Positions 5,800-6,454 of a stretch of 6,454 nt of DNA are shown piece by piece. A program made the translations under genes and the position numbers. Source of the stretch: an uncultured Lachnospiraceae bacterium (GTDB taxonomy: Bacteria; Bacillota; Clostridia; Lachnospirales; Lachnospiraceae); the NCBI GenBank assembly GCA_910577825.1, contig CAJTOK010000078.1, positions 1-6,454 of the forward strand, written 5' to 3'. A model generated the notes under the pieces. That model ran no database searches and was not told the origin of the DNA. It saw nothing but the letters and a program-made list of their open reading frames with translations. Within the stretch, counting starts at the first letter, position 1. The number at the start of each line of letters is the position of its first letter.

Positions 5800-5846
5800 T
5801 AATATACCGCAAGGTATAGTTTAAGACTATACCTTGCGGTATATTA
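5800..5846. repeat. Perfect 21-bp palindrome with nested hairpins
   Basis: Arms 5800-5820 and 5826-5846 are exact reverse complements around a 5-base spacer (TTAAG). Each arm contains its own hairpin: TATACC-GCAA-GGTATA (5803-5818) and TATACC-TTGC-GGTATA (5828-5843). The sequence can therefore fold as one long stem or as two small ones. There is no following T tract, so it is not a terminator. It lies 36 bases before the candidate nic site. Confidence 0.9.
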
Positions 5847-5890
5847 ACAAGTAATGATAATGTGTTACAATTTGTTATCCTGCTTTAACA
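5800..5890 (+). other. oriT: Candidate origin of transfer (oriT) with IncP-like nic site
   Basis: TATCCTG|C at 5876-5883 matches the YATCCTG|Y nic consensus of IncP/MOBP systems, placing the cut between 5882 and 5883 on the plus strand. Just before it is an imperfect inverted repeat, TAACAAGTAA (5845-5854) with TTAC-AAT-TTGTTA (5865-5877), ending 5 bases from the cut. In RP4 a similar arm ends a few bases before nic. The larger palindrome lies just upstream, and mobC with a MOBP relaxase is transcribed away from the region. With this polarity the excisionase-like side would enter the recipient first and the mob genes last. The heptamer also occurs by chance inside coding regions, so context carries much of the weight. 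Confidence 0.55.
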
Positions 5891-6031
5891 CCATCCCTTT
5901 CTGGCTTCTTCTGGTTAATTTGTATTATATATGGTTATCTTATATTTTTTATTATATTGTTACAACTTTTTTTAATAATTACTTTAAACATTTTTATAAA
6001 AACCATTAATATAAAAAGGGAGGCTATAACA

Positions 6032-6223
6032 ATGTATAATGAAACTACAGATTTAATAACTATAGAAGATATGTGCAGTATTTTATTAATCGGGCGCAAT
6101 ACCGCATACAGATTATTAAAAAGCAAAAAAATCAAAGCTTTCCGTATTGGGAAAGTATGGAAAATACCAATGTCAGCCATTGACGAGTTCATATTGTCAG
6201 AAAGTAATCTGTCAAAAAAATAG
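6032..6223 (+). CDS. Excisionase-family helix-turn-helix DNA-binding protein
   Basis: The product is 63 residues, with start ATG 6032 chosen for GGGAGG 8 bases upstream; an in-frame ATG at 5957 lacks such a site and would add an unconserved hydrophobic extension. The domain fills nearly the whole protein: LITIEDMCSILLIGRNTAYRLLKSKKIKAFRIGKVWKIPMSAIDEFI. This is the pattern of the excisionase/AlpA winged helix-turn-helix family, with helix 1 IEDMCSILLI, recognition helix NTAYRLLKS and the wing residues FRIGKVWKIP. Such proteins bend att-site DNA with an integrase or act as small transcription regulators. It reads away from the mob unit and is the only rightward gene. No integrase follows, because an IS200/IS605-type end begins about 95 bases downstream. 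It could regulate the mob or recombination promoters instead. Confidence 0.82.
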   Translation: MYNETTDLITIEDMCSILLIGRNTAYRLLKSKKIKAFRIGKVWKIPMSAIDEFILSESNLSKK

Positions 6224-6295
6224 GTTAATTTGCAAATTGTAATTTAATAAGTAACTCATAGCATTAGCATTGTATTATCCTTATTAAAAAATTGA

Positions 6296-6454
6296 TTAAA
6301 AATATATTTTTGAATATTGGTGAACTACCCATTGTCTAAAGCCAATGGGCTTCTTGCTTCGACGCCCTCGTAACCTACTAGCTCCACAAGCGTAAATTCG
6401 GGCAGTTCCTGCCCTATAACGGTTTATACCGTACATTTGTACCTTGTATATTTT
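6296..6454 (-). CDS. tnpB: 3' end of IS200/IS605-family tnpB (partial)
   Basis: The frame is open from the window edge to TAA at 6296 (52 residues here). It contains INRYRAGTARIYACG, the characteristic tail of TnpB/OrfB proteins after the third RuvC motif. TnpB is an RNA-guided DNA endonuclease encoded by the element. The catalytic residues would lie beyond the window, so activity cannot be judged. The last eight codons (after VVH) fall outside the predicted element end at about 6320, so the C terminus appears to be encoded by flanking DNA. The other frames through this conserved stretch have nearby stops, for instance a TAA close to the GQELPEF frame. The call rests on recognition of the tail plus the element-end structure. 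Confidence 0.7.
   Translation of the reverse strand, partial: KIYKVQMYGINRYRAGTARIYACGASRLRGRRSKKPIGFRQWVVHQYSKIYF
6304..6454 (-). ncRNA. Omega-RNA (TnpB guide RNA) 3' portion
   Basis: In this family a guide RNA is processed from the 3' part of the tnpB transcript: the element end forms the scaffold and the adjacent flanking DNA supplies the guide. The hairpins at 6400-6414 and 6328-6349 fit the scaffold, and the guide would be roughly the 16 bases just left of 6320, which are AT-rich. The role follows from established TnpB biology; the exact end is inferred. Confidence 0.5.
6320..6454 (-). mobile_element. Right end of an IS200/IS605-type insertion sequence
   Basis: Read leftward, the sequence shows the conserved terminal arrangement of Clostridia IS200/IS605 elements: GGAACTGCCCGAATTTACGC, then GAAGCAAGAAGCCC, then a hairpin and GGTAGTTCAC. 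The subterminal hairpin is CCCATTG/CAATGGG (6328-6334 with 6343-6349). A second perfect hairpin is GGGCAG/CTGCCC (6400-6414), and a small one is ACGGT/ACCGT (6419-6432). The element boundary should be near 6319-6323. The left end, and any tnpA, lie beyond the window. These elements do not duplicate their target, so no repeat is expected. Confidence 0.78.

Noticed and set aside
5702..5800. Possible replication origin in the AT-rich spacer
   Set aside because: No DnaA boxes, ordered iterons or replication initiator gene are visible in the window.
5935..6192. 85-codon leftward frame opposite the helix-turn-helix gene
   Set aside because: Antisense to a clear DNA-binding domain, no ribosome site, and composition typical of AT-rich noise.
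1..6454. CRISPR array, tRNA, rRNA
   Set aside because: I saw no regularly spaced repeats with unique spacers and no cloverleaf or ribosomal RNA sequence on either strand.

Overview
The window looks like part of a mobilizable or integrative element from a low-to-moderate G+C Firmicute, most likely a gut Clostridia/Lachnospiraceae-type bacterium. This is inferred from strong AAGGAGG-type ribosome binding sites, AT-rich intergenic DNA, and the protein families present (DUF5688, DUF932, DUF3848-like, a compact Firmicutes-style MOBP relaxase). No species can be named from the sequence alone.

Layout, left to right. Positions 1-309 hold no convincing gene: a possible rightward promoter (33-61) and a strong bidirectional terminator (198-238). 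Positions 310-4540 form one leftward operon. In transcription order it holds a DUF932 'phage/plasmid-like' protein, a YqaJ/lambda-type exonuclease, a Rad52-type single-strand annealing protein, a DUF5688 protein, an unlisted 25-residue membrane peptide, and a DUF3848-like gene broken by one in-frame TAA. A hairpin terminator at 4614-4639 separates this operon from a second leftward unit, mobC plus a minimal 179-residue MOBP relaxase whose frames overlap by 16 bases.

Positions 5594-6031 are a 438-base AT-rich intergenic region. It carries a cluster of TATATAGT repeats, a perfect 21-bp palindrome with nested hairpins, and a TATCCTG|C sequence matching the IncP-type nic consensus directly after an inverted repeat. 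Together these are a good candidate origin of transfer. To its right, read rightward, is a 63-residue excisionase-like helix-turn-helix protein. About 95 bases further on, the right end of an IS200/IS605-type element enters from the window edge, with the tnpB 3' end and omega-RNA scaffold on the minus strand. It occupies the place where an integrase might be expected.

How it fits together (inference): MobC and the relaxase would nick the origin in the intergenic region and start single-strand transfer, with the mob genes entering last. The exonuclease and annealase form a two-component homologous recombination system like lambda Exo/Beta or the pair carried by SXT-type elements. It could repair, circularise or remodel the element after transfer. 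DUF932 and DUF5688 travel with such modules but have no known function.

The least explained parts are the nested palindrome and candidate oriT, the 25-residue peptide, the alternative hairpins in the tail of the recombination operon, and a strongly strand-skewed CAGGG pentamer across that operon.
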